Origin: JBDSGC01 sp046594105
Lineage (GTDB): Bacteria > Acidobacteriota > Thermoanaerobaculia > Gp7-AA8
Length of the DNA: 11,284 nt
Direction of reading: 5' to 3'
Assembly: GCA_046594105.1 (NCBI GenBank)
Contig: JBKJQB010000366.1
Span: 1-11,284, forward strand
In this document: piece by piece, positions 1 to 7,970 of the stretch
Layout of the letters: the number at the start of each line of letters is the position of its first letter
How positions within the stretch are numbered: the first letter of the stretch is position 1
Translations under genes and position numbers: made by a program
The notes under the pieces: generated by a model
Seen by the model: the letters and a program-made list of their open reading frames with translations, nothing else
The model's database searches: none
What the model was told of the DNA's origin: nothing

Positions 1-510
1 AGCAATAACCGGGAAGGCCACAGCGGCAAGCGTGGCGCCATCGTTGGCGGAATCGCCGGCACCGCTGCGGGGGCGATTGTCGGAGCAATGATGGACAAGC
101 AGGAGCGCGAGCTTCGGCAGATCGACGGCGTCAACGTGACGCGCACCTCTGAGGATGAGCTGAAAGTCACGGTGCGCAACGAAGTGCTCTTCGACTTCAA
201 CTCTGCCGGCCTGCGGTCCGGATCGCGAGAATCCCTGCGCGAGATGGCCGGCGTCTTTGAGAAGTACTCCAGCACCCGGATCTCCGTCCAGGGCCACACC
301 GACTCGGTGGGCTCAGCCTCGTACAACGAGCGACTCTCCGAGAGGCGTGCTGAGTCCGTCGAACGTTACCTGGAGGACATTGGCGTCAGTCGGTCGCGCG
401 TCGAAGCCGTCGGCTATGGAGAATCCCAGCCGCGCGCGTCGAATCGCTCGTCGACCGGCCGCCAGAAGAACCGGCGCGTAGAGATTCACATCCGCGCGAC
501 TCAGGCTTAG
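1..510 (+). CDS. OmpA-family peptidoglycan-binding protein, 5' truncated by window edge
   Basis: The frame is open from base 1, so the gene begins upstream; the ATG at 88 is internal. The visible 169 residues start with a Gly/Ala-rich segment (GAIVGGIAGTAAGAIVGA) typical of a glycine-zipper, followed by MDKQ and an OmpA C-terminal domain. In that domain the GHTDSVG motif and LSERRA helix are clear. Asp at visible residue 101 and Arg at 116 are 15 apart, the spacing of the pair that binds diaminopimelate in OmpA/Pal proteins. The end NRRVEIHI is also canonical. The likely role is anchoring the outer membrane to peptidoglycan. It is closely similar to the next gene, which retains its lipoprotein signal, so this one is probably a lipoprotein too (inference, since its N-terminus is missing). 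A hairpin terminator follows at once, so the two copies are probably separate transcription units. Confidence 0.93.
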   Translation, partial: SNNREGHSGKRGAIVGGIAGTAAGAIVGAMMDKQERELRQIDGVNVTRTSEDELKVTVRNEVLFDFNSAGLRSGSRESLREMAGVFEKYSSTRISVQGHTDSVGSASYNERLSERRAESVERYLEDIGVSRSRVEAVGYGESQPRASNRSSTGRQKNRRVEIHIRATQA

Positions 511-519
511 TTGTCATGC

Positions 520-555
520 GAACGGGCGCTCCCGGCGAGCGCTCGTTCCATTTCT
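520..555 (+). terminator. Hairpin terminator after first OmpA-like gene
   Basis: An 11-bp stem pairs 520-530 with 538-548 (one G-U pair) around a 7-nt loop and is followed by a short T-containing tail. It lies 10 nt after the stop codon at 510. The tail is not a pure T-run, so termination may be partial. Confidence 0.6.
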
Positions 556-606
556 ACCGGTCTTTCGTCACTCGGTATGGAACCGGCAGTCACCATTCGC
601 ATTTAC

Positions 607-612
607 AGGAGG
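607..612 (+). promoter_or_regulatory. Shine-Dalgarno AGGAGG deciding a GTG start
   Basis: A perfect AGGAGG lies 7 nt before the GTG at 620. It fixes that GTG as the start of the second OmpA-like gene and places the signal peptide at its N-terminus. Confidence 0.85.
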
Positions 613-619
613 AAACACC

Positions 620-1261
620 GTGTACCGCAAATCAACCAGTCTTCTTCTCGTGACTCTTTTCGCCTTCGCCTGCGTCTCGGCGAGTGATCCAAACCAGCGC
701 GCCAAGCGCGGCGCCGCAACCGGTGCGGCCGCAGGAGCCGTCGTCGGCGCAGTGGTCGGCAACCAGTCTGGAAACAATCGGACCGGAGCAGTGGTCGGCG
801 GAACCGTGGGCGCAGTGATCGGAGCCGCCATCGGCCACCGCATGGACAAGCAGCAGCAGGAGCTGCAGCAGATCCCCGGCGTGGAAGTCACCCGCCCCGC
901 GGAAAACGAAATTGCCGTACGGCTGACCAACGACATCCTGTTCGACGTCGATTCTTCGGCCCTGCGTGGAGAGTCACGCTCGACACTGCGCGACCTGGCG
1001 ACGAACTTCCGCCAGTATCCGGATGAAGTCTTCGCCATCGAAGGTCACACCGACTCCACCGGAACGACCGACCACAACCAGTCGCTCTCCGAGCGCCGCG
1101 CCTACTCGGTGAAGGAGTACCTCCAGGAGCAGTCGGTTCCCTCCTCGCGCATCAGCGCGATCGGATTCGGGGAGAGCCGTCCGAAGTCTTCCAACAACAC
1201 CGCGGAAGGCCGCCAGTTGAACCGCCGCGTCGAAATCCACATCACCGCCCGCAACAACTGA
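620..1261 (+). CDS. OmpA-family glycine-zipper lipoprotein
   Basis: 213 residues with a GTG start backed by AGGAGG 7 nt upstream. The N-terminus has a short basic region (MYRK), a hydrophobic core and the sequence FAFAC, a weak but plausible lipobox with Cys18 as lipidation site. Residues about 30-73 form a Gly/Ala-rich glycine zipper with GxxxG-like spacing, interrupted by a polar stretch (GNQSGNNRTG). Residues about 100-210 are an OmpA C-terminal domain: ILFDVDSSALR strand-helix, GHTDSTG and LSERRA. Asp145 and Arg160 are 15 apart, as in peptidoglycan-binding OmpA/Pal domains. It ends in NRRVEIHI. The protein probably sits in the outer membrane by its lipid and holds the peptidoglycan by the C-terminal domain. 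It is a tandem paralogue of the truncated upstream gene. The lipobox has Phe at -2, so a plain signal peptide cannot be excluded. Confidence 0.95.
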   Translation: MYRKSTSLLLVTLFAFACVSASDPNQRAKRGAATGAAAGAVVGAVVGNQSGNNRTGAVVGGTVGAVIGAAIGHRMDKQQQELQQIPGVEVTRPAENEIAVRLTNDILFDVDSSALRGESRSTLRDLATNFRQYPDEVFAIEGHTDSTGTTDHNQSLSERRAYSVKEYLQEQSVPSSRISAIGFGESRPKSSNNTAEGRQLNRRVEIHITARNN

Positions 1262-1292
1262 TCGAGTCACCAAATATCACCAGAGGCTGGCA

Positions 1293-1345
1293 GAAGCCCC
1301 GCTCTCCGAACCGATCCCGGAACGGAAGCGGGGCTTCCGTTTGGT
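1293..1345 (+). terminator. Strong hairpin terminator after second OmpA-like gene
   Basis: A perfect 11-bp GC-rich stem (GAAGCCCCGCT at 1293-1303 against AGCGGGGCTTC at 1327-1337) is extended inward by TCCG/CGGA (1305-1308 with 1323-1326) across a one-base bulge. A short T-containing tail (CGTTTGG) follows. It separates the OmpA pair from hppA. Confidence 0.7.
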
Positions 1346-1381
1346 CGCACGAATCTGGCTTTCCGCAGGGCTGAACGAGGC

Positions 1382-1410
1382 AAGACAAACTGAGGAACTT
1401 CCGCTAAACT
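1382..1410 (+). promoter_or_regulatory. hppA: Possible sigma-70-type promoter for hppA
   Basis: AAGACA (1382-1387) and TAAACT (1405-1410) are spaced by 17 nt and lie after the preceding terminator. Matches to TTGACA/TATAAT are only partial (about 4 of 6 each). If used, it gives a 5' UTR of roughly 55 nt containing the hairpin at 1426-1447. Confidence 0.3.
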
Positions 1411-1425
1411 CCGCCGTCCATTACG

Positions 1426-1447
1426 TCCCGCCCCCAGAGCGGCGGGA
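1426..1447 (+). other. Hairpin in the hppA 5' UTR
   Basis: A perfect 7-bp stem (TCCCGCC at 1426-1432 with GGCGGGA at 1441-1447) around an 8-nt loop ends about 15 nt upstream of the Shine-Dalgarno GGAGG (1463-1467) of hppA. It is not followed by a T-run, so it does not look like a terminator. It could stabilise the mRNA or affect initiation (inference). Confidence 0.4.
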
Positions 1448-1471
1448 TCTCACCGGACATTCGGAGGATTT

Positions 1472-3985
<2,514 letters not shown>

Positions 3986-4007
3986 ATTTCTTCAGCCTTC
4001 GATTCCC

Positions 4008-4041
4008 CGAACCCCGGCCTCGCGCCGGGGTTCGTATTTCT
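4008..4041 (+). terminator. Strong terminator after hppA
   Basis: A perfect 11-bp stem (CGAACCCCGGC at 4008-4018, GCCGGGGTTCG at 4024-4034) with a CTCGC loop is followed by TATTTCT. It starts 22 nt after the hppA stop. Confidence 0.8.
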
Positions 4042-4074
4042 GGGGAGACTCTACGGTTGGACCACCTCCCCCAT

Positions 4075-4121
4075 CGTCACCCTGAGAGGCGTGGGCGGCG
4101 GGCGAGAAGCGAAGGATCTTC
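4075..4121. repeat. Candidate dispersed intergenic repeat (CACCCTGAG...CGAAGGATCTTC type)
   Basis: The stretch begins CGTCACCCTGAG and ends GCGAAGGATCTTC. From memory this wording recurs in intergenic DNA of many bacterial genomes as a short dispersed element. Only one copy is in the window, so its repetitive nature is not proven here. No gene with a convincing start or family match covers it. The rest of 4122-4217 shows nothing recognisable. Confidence 0.4.
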
Positions 4122-4217
4122 AATCACGAGGAAGTTGCTGCGCCACTTGGGTCGATGCAGACTCCTTCGCCGTCTCCGCGGTGTTCATGGACCGGCGAGA
4201 ACTCCAATTGCGTGTGT

Positions 4218-4338
4218 CCTTCTCCCCGCGCACGGGGAGAAGGTGCCGAAGGCTAATGAGGGGTCGCTCCGTGACTCAAGCGAGAGACTCCTCACCCCCG
4301 CTTCGCGGACCCTCTCCCCGCTACGGCGGGGAGAGGGG
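4218..4338. repeat. Paired-palindrome intergenic repeat (two hairpins, BIME/REP-like)
   Basis: Two perfect hairpins with related arms bracket the element. The first is CCTTCTCCCCG (4218-4228), loop CGCA, CGGGGAGAAGG (4233-4243). The second is CCCTCTCCCCGC (4310-4321), loop TACG, GCGGGGAGAGGG (4326-4337). Between them ATGAGGGG (4257-4264) and CTCACCCC (4291-4298) face each other as partly complementary blocks, so the whole unit can also fold as one larger imperfect structure. Paired short palindromes of this kind with CTCTCCCCGC arms are common noncoding repeats in GC-rich bacteria (recognition from memory). It lies between two converging genes, where such elements often sit and may aid termination or mRNA stability. 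Confidence 0.65.
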
Positions 4339-4415
4339 ATACAACAGGGAGTGTTGAGCCTGCGCGGCAGAAAGTCTTGGGCGTGATCATGGCGGAGCCT
4401 TGGGCAACCAGCGCC

Positions 4416-4430
4416 GCCGGCCGTGCCGGC
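4416..4430. repeat. Short GC palindrome at the end of the TPR gene
   Basis: GCCGGC (4416-4421), a 3-nt spacer and GCCGGC (4425-4430) lie directly after the stop codon of the minus-strand TPR gene. It could be a weak terminator for that strand, but there is no T-run. The remaining sequence 4339-4415 shows nothing recognisable. Confidence 0.3.
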
Positions 4431-5768
4431 CTACGAAGATTTCCGCAGCTGCTCAAAGTAGGCGATGAGCTTGGGCGAGAATGACGATCGCTCGAGCTTC
4501 AGGGCTCGATTGAGTTTGAGCGCGGCGCGGAAGTCGTTTGCCGCTCCGGCCAGCAGCGCATCCCGTTCACGCGAAAGCATCGCGTGCGTGTAACGCGCAC
4601 ATCCCCGCAACAGGTAGGCTTCGGCGTTTTCGCTCGTTGCCAGGATCCGGGTGAACTGCTTTTCCGAACCGGCAAGATCACCCGCTGCGAAGGCGCGATA
4701 GGCTGACTGGAGCTGATCTCTTCCCTGGCCATCGAGACGGGAGGAGGTCACCTCGAGGATCTTCGACTTCGAGCCGCGAGCCAGTTCCCGCTCCTTGAGG
4801 GCGACCTTCTCCTGCACGTCGCGAATCGCCTTCCCGCCGGCATGAGCGGTCAGAGCGCGCTCCCATCTCGCCACCTCATCGGTCGGCCGATGCAGTTCGA
4901 TCAGATGCCTTCGGTACTGCTGCAGCGCCATCCGCGCGCGGACCAGCTCTTCGCTCTCCACGGCCGCGACCGGAGGCGCCGGCGCGGCGGTGCCGGCTGG
5001 CTGCGTCGCGGCAGCCGGCGGAGCGGGAGGAGGTTGCACCTTCGCGACCACCGGCGCCGAGACCTGGGGCGCCGCGGCTGGCGGCGGCGGCGGATTCTGG
5101 CGAGCCACAGCCGGAGCTCTCGATGCACGCTGTTTTTTCGCTTCCTCCGCAGCGTTGATGAACAGATCCCGCGACTGCGCCGCCAGTTCGGCAACCTTCT
5201 GGAAAGCACGGATCTCTGTGCCGCCTTTGGCATTCGCGGACATGGCCTCCTGCAGCTTCCGCTGCGCAGCGCGATAGCCATCGCTGCGATCCGCCCCGGC
5301 GGCCACGGCATCCATCTGCGCGGACACCGCGCGGCCCACCGCGGCGTTCGCCTCACGCTTGCTGTCTCCCGCCGCCGTCTCCGACCGCCGCTGTTTCTCC
5401 GATCGCGCGCGCGCCTCCCAGTCGCGGAGCTGGGAGAAGTAGGGAGTGCTCTGCACCACTCCCTGGTCTTCTGAAGTCTTCCATTCCCGCAGCGCCCCAT
5501 CGACATCACCAAGATTGAACCGTGCGATGCCCAGCCAGAAGTGCGGCACGTAGGTAATGATCTCGTTCTTCGCGCGCGCCGCGCCGTTCTCCACCGGCAT
5601 TTCAGCCACCGCCCGCTGCAGCGCATCGGCCCCCGCGTCATAGTTTTTCGCACGGACCGCTGCCACACCTCGGTTGTAGCTTTCCCACCAGCGCTCCGCG
5701 GCGGAAACAGGCAACGCCGCTGCCGTGGCAACCACGAGGATCCCCACCGCTCTCGCCCAGCGTCTCAC
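4431..5768 (-). CDS. Exported TPR-repeat protein coupled to the upstream kinase
   Basis: 445 residues. The start chosen is GTG at 5768-5766, whose bases overlap the kinase stop (GTGA), with GGGAGG about 9 nt upstream inside the end of the kinase gene. The open frame continues upstream but there it only mirrors the kinase gene. The N-terminus is a signal peptide (RRW, hydrophobic core, PVSAA, likely cleaved after Ala24). Residues about 25-105 contain TPR-like helix pairs (NRGVAAVRAKNYDAGADALQ; WLGIARFNLGDVDGALREW). Residues about 115-215 are charged, Ala-rich and probably helical. About 216-270 is a Pro/Ala linker. About 275-335 is helical, and 352-420 contains a second TPR-like pair (SAYRAFAAGDLAGSEKQF). 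Export plus co-translation suggests that it scaffolds or senses for the extracytoplasmic part of the kinase (inference). No catalytic motif is seen. Confidence 0.88.
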   Translation of the reverse strand: MRRWARAVGILVVATAAALPVSAAERWWESYNRGVAAVRAKNYDAGADALQRAVAEMPVENGAARAKNEIITYVPHFWLGIARFNLGDVDGALREWKTSEDQGVVQSTPYFSQLRDWEARARSEKQRRSETAAGDSKREANAAVGRAVSAQMDAVAAGADRSDGYRAAQRKLQEAMSANAKGGTEIRAFQKVAELAAQSRDLFINAAEEAKKQRASRAPAVARQNPPPPPAAAPQVSAPVVAKVQPPPAPPAAATQPAGTAAPAPPVAAVESEELVRARMALQQYRRHLIELHRPTDEVARWERALTAHAGGKAIRDVQEKVALKERELARGSKSKILEVTSSRLDGQGRDQLQSAYRAFAAGDLAGSEKQFTRILATSENAEAYLLRGCARYTHAMLSRERDALLAGAANDFRAALKLNRALKLERSSFSPKLIAYFEQLRKSS

Positions 5769-7366
5769 TGAGTGTTGCCTCCCAGTGCCGGCAGCCTTGC
5801 GGTGGAGGGGTCTACGAACTCGACTGTGAGCATCTGCTCTTCCCCCGATCGGATATCGACGGTCCTGGTGATCGGCAACTTGAATGCGGGATTTGACAGC
5901 GTGATCTCGTAGCGACCGGGCGCGAGATCCAGCGGCGTCGGCGTGACGGCGGGCGAGTCCATCGTCACCGCACGCCCATCCCCCACGTTCCGGATGCTGC
6001 GCACTTCCGCCCACGGATAGGCGTTGACTCCGATCCGCCCCGATGCCGTCCCCGTGCTCACCGGAGCCAGCTTCTCCGCCGTCACCGCGGTCGTGGCGGA
6101 GGAATGCGCTGGCTTGCGCAACACCATCGTAGAAACCACGCCGCCGATGACCAGCACCGCGACCGCTGCCATCAGACCGGTCCGCGAACGCCGCGGCTGC
6201 TCCTCAAAAGCCACAGTCTGCTCGACGCCGGCCGGCACGGACTGAGCGCTCAGCGTCTGCACCGTGGTGGCCTGCGAGTTCAGGTCGAGCGTGGCCAGGG
6301 TGACGCCGGGATCGGAGTTGACGGTCAACACATCCGCCGCCGAAACGCGGGTGGGGTCTTCTGTTACCGCCGCGTGCAGCGGAAGCGGAGGCGGCGCACC
6401 GGCCCGATCGTCGAGCGACGGCAGCAGCGCCTCGAGGGCTCGAGCGAACTCGCGCGCGGTCGGGAAGCGCTTGGCCCGATCCTTCTCCAGCGCGCGGAAG
6501 ATCATCGCTTCCAGCTCCGGCGATGGAGTCACCGAGGGATTGACCTCGCGCAGTGCGCGCGGGCGCTCGTTTGCGTGAAGCACCAGAAATGCGTGCGGGG
6601 TGTCTGCCTGAAACGGCGGAACTCCCGTCAGCATCTCGTACAGGACGATTCCGAACGAATAAATGTCGGCACGCCCGTCGATCCGCTCTCCCTCGCCGAG
6701 CATCCCCAGATGTTCGGGCGAGCAGTATTTCCACTTGCCGACAAACATCCCCGTCTTGGTCTTGTTGTCGCCTTCCTCGCCCCCCTGCTTGGCGATGCCG
6801 AGGTCGATGATCTTGACGCGCTCGTCCCCCTCCGCTTCGCGGGCGATCATGATGTTCTCGGGGCTGACGTCGCGGTGGATGATTCCGGCGCGATGGATGG
6901 CATCCAGGCCGTGGAGCGCCTGGATGGCCAGCGTCGCGGCGTATCGCGGCGAAAGGGGGCCGCGCGCCTGAATCAGCTCGTGCAGGTTGATGCCTTCGAT
7001 GTACTCCCACACCATGTACCGGGCGTCATCGCCGAGGGTCGAGAAATCGTAGAGGGCAGCAACGTGCGGGCTCTGGATGCGAGTGGCCAGCTGCGCTTCG
7101 CGGAGGAACCGCTCGTGTGCCCCGGGGTCGCTTTCGATGGCGGCGCGCATCAGTTTGATGACGCGGATCGAATTCAGGTGGAGGTGCAGCACCTTGTACA
7201 CCTCGCCCATCCCTCCCACCCCCAGGCGGGAGAGAATCTGGTACTTGCCGTCGATCGGCGCCTCCAGATGCCGGCGCAGAAAATCGGTCACCGGCTCACC
7301 GCAGAAAGGACAAGCCTTGTATTTCGGGTCGATCTCCGACCTGCAGTGAATGCAGAAAAATGCCAT
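5765..7366 (-). CDS. Transmembrane Ser/Thr protein kinase with N-terminal zinc ribbon and PEGA-like C-terminus
   Basis: 533 residues. The start is the ATG at 7366-7364, just before the zinc ribbon; the open frame extends upstream to 7618 but crosses the divergent gene and has no domain there. Order: zinc ribbon CxxC-CxxC (Cys5, 8, 19, 22); Hanks-type kinase about 42-315 with Gly loop GVGGMG (49-54), VIK Lys71, FLREAQ Glu90, HRDVSPEN (164-171, catalytic Asp166, Asn171), DLG in place of DFG (188-190), SPE in place of APE (216-218) and DIYSFG (234-239). A linker (316-395) is followed by one membrane helix (397-416) and a PEGA-like beta region (443-517, with TPLDLAPGRYEITL). It phosphorylates Ser/Thr of cytoplasmic partners in response to a periplasmic or ribbon-bound signal (inference). 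The Lys normally two after the HRD Asp is Ser168; HRDxSPxN variants occur in other bacterial kinases, so activity is still likely. It is first in an operon with the TPR gene. Confidence 0.95.
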   Translation of the reverse strand: MAFFCIHCRSEIDPKYKACPFCGEPVTDFLRRHLEAPIDGKYQILSRLGVGGMGEVYKVLHLHLNSIRVIKLMRAAIESDPGAHERFLREAQLATRIQSPHVAALYDFSTLGDDARYMVWEYIEGINLHELIQARGPLSPRYAATLAIQALHGLDAIHRAGIIHRDVSPENIMIAREAEGDERVKIIDLGIAKQGGEEGDNKTKTGMFVGKWKYCSPEHLGMLGEGERIDGRADIYSFGIVLYEMLTGVPPFQADTPHAFLVLHANERPRALREVNPSVTPSPELEAMIFRALEKDRAKRFPTAREFARALEALLPSLDDRAGAPPPLPLHAAVTEDPTRVSAADVLTVNSDPGVTLATLDLNSQATTVQTLSAQSVPAGVEQTVAFEEQPRRSRTGLMAAVAVLVIGGVVSTMVLRKPAHSSATTAVTAEKLAPVSTGTASGRIGVNAYPWAEVRSIRNVGDGRAVTMDSPAVTPTPLDLAPGRYEITLSNPAFKLPITRTVDIRSGEEQMLTVEFVDPSTARLPALGGNTQ

Positions 7367-7387
7367 GGGCCCCCGTTGGAAGCGACG

Positions 7388-7395
7388 ATTATAAG
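7388..7395. promoter_or_regulatory. Shared symmetric -10 element of a divergent promoter
   Basis: ATTATAAG reads as a perfect TATAAT on the minus strand (7393-7388), 21 nt before the kinase ATG, and as TATAAG on the plus strand (7390-7395), 8 nt before the YjbQ-family GTG. The divergent gap is only 37 nt (7367-7403). No good -35 was found for either direction at 17-18 nt. Overlapping -10 boxes of this symmetry are known to fire both ways in bacteria. Transcription to the right would start almost at the GTG, making that message leaderless or nearly so. Confidence 0.55.
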
Positions 7396-7403
7396 ATGCG
7401 CCG

Positions 7404-7799
7404 GTGCGCGAAGAGACCTTAACCGTCCAAACTTCGTCCCGGGAGCAGATCCTGCTCATCACCCCGCAGATCCAGCGGGCCCTGGCCGGGCTGACCAGCG
7501 GGGACGGAATCGCCACCCTGATCGTCCCGCACACCACCTGCGCCATCTCCGTCAACGAGAACGCCGATCCCGATGTCCCGGCTGATCTGACGCGCGCGCT
7601 GCGGGCCATCGTCCCCAATCTCGCCTTCCATCACGGTGAGGGCAACTCCGACGCCCACCTGCTCTCGATGATGATCGGGACTTCCCTCCAGTGGCCCTAC
7701 CGCAACGGCTCCCTGGTGCTGGGAACGTGGCAGGGCATCTACTTCGTCGAGCTGGATGGCCCGCGCGAGCGGATGGTGACCGTCTACGTGACCGACTGA
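7404..7799 (+). CDS. yjbQ: YjbQ / UPF0047 family protein (secondary thiamine-phosphate synthase type)
   Basis: 131 residues, close to the family's usual length of about 130-140. The GTG start has no Shine-Dalgarno, but a -10-like TATAAG ends 8 nt before it. Family signatures are complete: PHTTCAISVNENADPDV (42-58), with His43, Thr44-45 and Glu52-Asn53; HHGEGNSDAHLLSMMIGTS (76-94), with His77, Glu79, Asn81, Asp83 and His85; and GTWQGIYFVELDGPR (107-121). These conserved polar residues cluster as a putative metal-binding or catalytic site in known structures. E. coli YjbQ has weak thiamine-phosphate synthase activity in vitro, but its physiological role is uncertain and no thiamine gene is nearby. 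It diverges from the kinase gene and is probably transcribed alone; a hairpin terminator follows at 7895. Confidence 0.95.
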   Translation: MREETLTVQTSSREQILLITPQIQRALAGLTSGDGIATLIVPHTTCAISVNENADPDVPADLTRALRAIVPNLAFHHGEGNSDAHLLSMMIGTSLQWPYRNGSLVLGTWQGIYFVELDGPRERMVTVYVTD

Positions 7800-7894
7800 A
7801 ACCGCCGGCCAGGCCCCGGCATCTGCTCCATCGATGACCGGCAGACTACCAATGGACTCCTCGCCCACCCAGACTGGCGCGGACTGCGCCCCCA

Positions 7895-7920
7895 TCTCCG
7901 GCCACCGGAGACCCTCTTTT
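7895..7920 (+). terminator. Rho-independent terminator downstream of yjbQ
   Basis: A perfect 7-bp stem (TCTCCGG at 7895-7901, CCGGAGA at 7905-7911) with a CCA loop is followed by CCCTCTTTT. It lies 95 nt after the yjbQ stop and before the promoter of the next gene. Positions 7800-7894 show nothing else. Confidence 0.65.
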
Positions 7921-7956
7921 CGCAATTCCCCACCGCTGGCACGCCACGTCAGCCAC

Positions 7957-7962
7957 TACAAT
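7957..7962 (+). promoter_or_regulatory. -10 element for a probably leaderless transcript
   Basis: TACAAT (5 of 6 to consensus) ends 8 nt before the ATG at 7971. A CTGGCA at 7936-7941 might serve as -35, but with a short 15-nt spacer. No purine-rich Shine-Dalgarno is present between the -10 and the ATG (sequence CCCGCCCC), so transcription would start at or within 1-2 nt of the ATG. Confidence 0.45.
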
Positions 7963-7970
7963 CCCGCCCC

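Noticed and set aside
4218..4338. CRISPR-like or tRNA-like structure from the strong hairpins
   Set aside because: There are only two palindromic units without regular spacers, and no cloverleaf or CCA-type end can be drawn.
4057..4386. Open frames of 109 and 88 codons in the hppA-TPR spacer
   Set aside because: They cover the palindromic repeats, encode Arg/Pro/Ser-rich text without domains and have no convincing ribosome binding site.
5769..6014. N-terminal extension of the TPR protein to 6014
   Set aside because: The extension overlaps the end of the kinase gene in another frame. The GTG at 5768 has a Shine-Dalgarno and gives a signal peptide.
6104..7585. Long plus-strand open frame (493 codons) opposite the kinase
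   Set aside because: The translation has no recognisable domain and mirrors the kinase catalytic region, which is clearly coding on the other strand.
7367..7618. N-terminal extension of the kinase to 7618
   Set aside because: It would overlap yjbQ antisense. The ATG at 7366 begins the zinc ribbon directly and lies just after a good -10.
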